Part shown: positions 20,672-23,522 of the stretch, piece by piece
Position numbering within the stretch: the stretch's first letter is position 1
Layout of the letters: every line of letters starts with the position of its first letter
NCBI GenBank assembly: GCA_012522705.1
Contig: JAAYJY010000257.1
Coordinates: 1 to 23,522 of the forward strand
Direction: 5' to 3'
DNA: 23,522 nucleotides
Origin: Syntrophomonadaceae bacterium
GTDB taxonomy: Bacteria > Bacillota > Syntrophomonadia > Syntrophomonadales > Syntrophomonadaceae
The notes under the pieces: model-generated
Database searches by the model: none
The model's input: only the letters and a program-made list of their open reading frames with translations
What the model was told of the DNA's origin: nothing
Program-made: the position numbers and the translations under genes

Positions 20672-22093
20672 GTGAGCGCCGGGATCGGACCAGAAAGAGA
20701 AATAAAGAATATGGCAGCTGTTCTGGAAATGGTCAACGGATTATTCCTGATCTACGATTGGGAGGGAATGCTGAAGTTTGTCAACCAGAAGCTTCAGGGA
20801 CTGCTGGGCTACACAGCTGAAGATCTCCAGGGGATGAATATCATCGACCTGGTTATCAACCGGCATAAGAGGCGGATTCGAAAAGTCTTACGTTCAGAAA
20901 TGCCGAAAGGCAAGGAACGAGTTGCGACAATGCCGCTGTTGGACCGGGTAGGCATGGAATTGTTCGTCAAGACCACAACCGCTCCGATATTTTGGCAAGA
21001 AAAGGTAGTAGCTGAAGTAGTTCAGATCGAAGACCTTACCGATAGAAAACGGACCGAAGATGAATTACGGGAGTCACAGCGGCTTACAGCTGACATTATC
21101 GAATCATTGCCCGATCCCACCTTGGTTATCGATGAGGAGGGCAGGGTCCTGTATTGGAATCGGGAGGCGGTTGAGATGACTGGTTTCCCGGCATCGGCGC
21201 TAGTGGGCAAAGGCGATTACGAATATGCCTTGCCATTCCATGGTTTGCGGCGGCCCATCCTCATCGATATGATCATGGATGAGGACCTTCGCTTCACCAA
21301 CGAATATGTTTATGTCAAACGGGATGGCAATGTACTCTACACAGAGACCAAGACTGGTCTGATCAAGGGTAAACGAAGGATTCTATGGGGCAGGGCAGCC
21401 CCCCTCTTCAATACCAGCGGTGATATAGTAGGGGCTATAGAAACGGTTCGGGATATAACCGCTCGTACCGAGTTCGAAGCGGATCTGGTCCAAAGCAATG
21501 CCAGATTGGAAGCGATTTTTAGCGGTACCGTAAGGGCCCTGGCGATGATGACGGAAAAACGCGACCAGTATACCGCCGGACATCAGCAGCGGGTGGCTCG
21601 TTTGGCTAGTGCCATCGGCAGGGCGATGGGGATGGGAGAGGATTTGGTTGCGGATATCAATATCGCCGCCACCCTCCATGATATCGGCAAACTGTATGTA
21701 CCGCTGGATATCCTGAGCCAAACCGGGGCATTGACAGAGATAGAGTATCTTTTTATCAAGACCCACCCGGCCGCAGGTTACGATATACTTAAGAGCATCC
21801 CCTTCGATGCCCCCATAGCAGATATCGTTCTGCAGCATCATGAGAGGCTGGATGGATCCGGATATCCCCAGGGTTTGAAAGGGGACGAAATACTTATACA
21901 GGCGAGAATATTGGCTGTTGCCGACGTAGTAGAAGCCATGGCTTCCCACCGGCCTTACCGGGCTTCGCTGGGTATTGAGAAAGCCCTGGAGGAGATCAAG
22001 GGCAATTCCGGCCGGCTTTATGATACGGATGTGGTGGAGGCTTGTGTGAGGATTTTCCAGGACGGCACTTTCAGTTTTGATAGCGAATTATAG
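20672..22093 (+). CDS. PAS-PAS-HD-GYP protein, predicted c-di-GMP phosphodiesterase
   Basis: HD-GYP domains hydrolyse the second messenger c-di-GMP. The 473-residue protein has two PAS sensor domains (about 12-125, with LLGYTAEDLQGM, and about 142-270, with IIESLPDPTLVIDEEG and an IVGAIETVRDITART end) and a C-terminal HD-GYP domain (about 285-465). The metal and signature residues are present: LHDIGK with His336/Asp337 and Lys340, KTHPAAGYDIL, HHE at 389-391, and DGSGYP with GYP at 397-399. No GGDEF, transmembrane or DNA-binding domain is seen, so it is a soluble cytoplasmic sensor enzyme. GTG at 20672 has TAGGAG 10 bases upstream; an ATG at 20711 is an alternative. A paralogue follows 67 bases later; they probably form one transcript. 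Confidence 0.88.
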   Translation: MSAGIGPEREIKNMAAVLEMVNGLFLIYDWEGMLKFVNQKLQGLLGYTAEDLQGMNIIDLVINRHKRRIRKVLRSEMPKGKERVATMPLLDRVGMELFVKTTTAPIFWQEKVVAEVVQIEDLTDRKRTEDELRESQRLTADIIESLPDPTLVIDEEGRVLYWNREAVEMTGFPASALVGKGDYEYALPFHGLRRPILIDMIMDEDLRFTNEYVYVKRDGNVLYTETKTGLIKGKRRILWGRAAPLFNTSGDIVGAIETVRDITARTEFEADLVQSNARLEAIFSGTVRALAMMTEKRDQYTAGHQQRVARLASAIGRAMGMGEDLVADINIAATLHDIGKLYVPLDILSQTGALTEIEYLFIKTHPAAGYDILKSIPFDAPIADIVLQHHERLDGSGYPQGLKGDEILIQARILAVADVVEAMASHRPYRASLGIEKALEEIKGNSGRLYDTDVVEACVRIFQDGTFSFDSEL

Positions 22094-22160
22094 GTATTGA
22101 TATTATGCCCACTTATCACGGACGATTTCTCGATACGGGTGCGGACAGGAGGTTTGTATA

Positions 22161-23522
22161 ATGGCGGCCGAGGGCGGAATCCCGACCGGCGGAGGAGTAA
22201 GCGGCGAGATCACCTTGGATGCATGTGCGGAAGTGTTCTCTGCGGTAAACGGAATGTTTTGCGTTTACGACCTGGAAGGACAGATTCTGCATATAAACAA
22301 GAAGTTCATAGACTTGCTCAGCTACCCGGAAGAGACATTGTACAAGATGAATATCAGTGGGTTAGCCTTCGAGCGCCAGAGAAGAAGGGTTCGTGAGGTT
22401 ATCAGGCAGCAGGCCGGGCAAGGCCAGGAACGTGTCTGGGAAATGCCTATACGGGGCGGGGATGGGCGTGAATTCGTAATTATCTGCCGGACCTCGCCTT
22501 TTTTCCGGGGGGGCAAAATTGCCGGCGAGATACTGCTGGTAGAAGACATCACCGAGCGCAAGCAGGCGGAAGCGGAGTTACGGGAATCACAGCGGCGCAT
22601 GGCTGATATCATCCAGTCTTTGCCGGATGCGACGGTGGTTATCGATAAAGGGGGCCGGCTCTTGTACTGGAACCGGGAGATAGTGGATTTGACCGGGTTT
22701 CCCGCTTCCAGCATGGTTGGCCGGGACAATTACGAATACGCCATACCGTTCTATGGGGTGCGCCGGCCCATTCTGATCGACATGATTGTTGACGACACCG
22801 TCTGCTTCGACAAAGAGTATGTATTTGTTCACCGGGACGGTGACGTTCTTTATACCGAAACCAAAACCGGCCAACTTAAGGGGAAACAGAGAATCTTATG
22901 GGGACGGGCGGCCCCCCTGTACAACACCAAAGGAGAAATCGTGGGTGCTATCGAATCGGTCCGTGACATCACCGACCGCAAGCAGGCTGAGGAGGACCTG
23001 GTTCGCAGCCATGAAAGGCTGGAGGCAATATTTAGCGGCACGGTCAACGCACTGGCGGTCACCACCGAAAAGCGCGACCCGTATACGGCTGGTCATCAGC
23101 AGCGGGTCGCCACATTGGCCTGTGAGATAGCCCGGGAGATGGGAGTCTCCGAAAAAGACATCGATGACATCAGGATCGCTGGCACTTTACACGATATCGG
23201 CAAGCTCTATGTCCCTCTGGATATCCTGAGCCAACCGGGGAGACTATCCGAGATCGAGTATCTTTTTATCAAAACTCACCCGGCGGCAGGCTATGATATA
23301 CTCAAAAGCATCCCCTTTGAAGCCCCCATAGCAGATATCGTCCTGCAGCATCATGAGAGGCTGGATGGGTCCGGATATCCCCGGGGCTTGAAAGGGGACG
23401 AAATACTTGTACAGGCGAAAATATTGGCTGTTGCCGACGTAGTCGAGGCTATGGCTGCCCACCGGCCTTATCGAGCGTCGCTGGGAATCGATAAAGCATT
23501 GGACGAGATACAGAAGCATGCC
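22161..23522 (+). CDS. Second PAS-PAS-HD-GYP protein, cut by the window edge
   Basis: An open frame from ATG 22161 (AGGAGG 8 bases upstream) runs 454 codons to the last base without a stop, so the C-terminus is missing. It has the same plan as its neighbour: PAS (about 15-130, FCVYDLEG, LLSYPEETLYKM), PAS (about 150-280, IIQSLPDATVVIDKGG, IVGAIESVRDITDRK) and HD-GYP (from about 295) with LHDIGK (His344/Asp345), HHE at 397-399 and DGSGYP. The first PAS differs strongly from the neighbour's, while the HD-GYP part is nearly identical, also at DNA level. It is most likely another c-di-GMP phosphodiesterase that senses a different signal. Only roughly 30 residues should be missing, judging by the paralogue. 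Confidence 0.88.
   Translation, partial: MAAEGGIPTGGGVSGEITLDACAEVFSAVNGMFCVYDLEGQILHINKKFIDLLSYPEETLYKMNISGLAFERQRRRVREVIRQQAGQGQERVWEMPIRGGDGREFVIICRTSPFFRGGKIAGEILLVEDITERKQAEAELRESQRRMADIIQSLPDATVVIDKGGRLLYWNREIVDLTGFPASSMVGRDNYEYAIPFYGVRRPILIDMIVDDTVCFDKEYVFVHRDGDVLYTETKTGQLKGKQRILWGRAAPLYNTKGEIVGAIESVRDITDRKQAEEDLVRSHERLEAIFSGTVNALAVTTEKRDPYTAGHQQRVATLACEIAREMGVSEKDIDDIRIAGTLHDIGKLYVPLDILSQPGRLSEIEYLFIKTHPAAGYDILKSIPFEAPIADIVLQHHERLDGSGYPRGLKGDEILVQAKILAVADVVEAMAAHRPYRASLGIDKALDEIQKHA

Noticed and set aside
22097..22396. 99-codon plus-strand frame before and over the second HD-GYP gene
   Set aside because: It is in another frame; the real gene starts at 22161 with AGGAGG and continues to the window edge.
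1..23522. CRISPR arrays, insertion sequences, prophage genes, tRNA or rRNA genes
   Set aside because: I looked for direct repeats, transposase motifs and tRNA-like arms and saw none; the only notable direct repeats are the two riboswitch aptamers and the paired HD-GYP genes.

Overview
The window looks like a chromosomal segment of a low-to-mid GC, monoderm Bacillota (Clostridia). A Syntrophomonadaceae-like butyrate metaboliser is the best guess. The reasons are the conserved order ylxM-ffh-rpsP-khpA-rimM-trmD-(SPOUT methyltransferase)-rplS-rbgA-rnhB-yraN with Firmicute-type ribosome binding sites, a butyryl-CoA:acetate CoA-transferase-like gene inside that block, a class D sortase, and c-di-GMP-I riboswitches. 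The taxonomic guess is inference; no rRNA marker is present.

Layout. On the minus strand at the left edge are a small exported protein of unknown function (76-558) and a DegV-family lipid-binding protein (743-1585). From 1691 to 10737 the plus strand carries a long housekeeping cluster. A textbook sigmaA promoter at 1691-1719 drives ylxM, ffh, rpsP, khpA, rimM, trmD and a TrmD-adjacent SPOUT methyltransferase. rplS has its own promoter, leader and terminator. Then follow rbgA, a CoA-transferase, rnhB, yraN and a folD. These genes serve protein targeting, ribosome assembly, tRNA modification and RNA/DNA hybrid repair. The CoA-transferase and the catalytically divergent FolD tie in carbon metabolism.

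From 10738 to 13245 there is a surface-protein region. Two c-di-GMP-I aptamers in tandem, each followed by a terminator-like hairpin, lead into a secreted CAP-domain protein. It faces a convergent class D sortase across a bidirectional terminator. A membrane-anchored metallophosphoesterase (13246-14415, minus) follows. From 14727 to 19209 lies a MacAB-like tripartite set: a two-domain FtsX permease, an ABC ATPase and a periplasmic-adaptor-type (HlyD/MacA) protein. From 19375 to 20446 a 72-residue acidic protein of unknown function is paired with an amino-acid-kinase-fold protein closely resembling the molybdenum storage protein MosA/MosB; a strong terminator follows. The right end holds two tandem PAS-PAS-HD-GYP proteins, predicted c-di-GMP phosphodiesterases. 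The second runs off the window and is nearly identical to the first over its 3' half.

The thread joining the accessory part is c-di-GMP: riboswitches sense it upstream of a cell-surface gene, and two predicted degrading enzymes lie about 10 kb away. The most interesting items are the tandem riboswitch leader with repeated complementary 7-mers and possibly opposite switching logic, the MosA/B-like protein with its small partner, and the FolD that lacks two of the three catalytic residues known from E. coli FolD.
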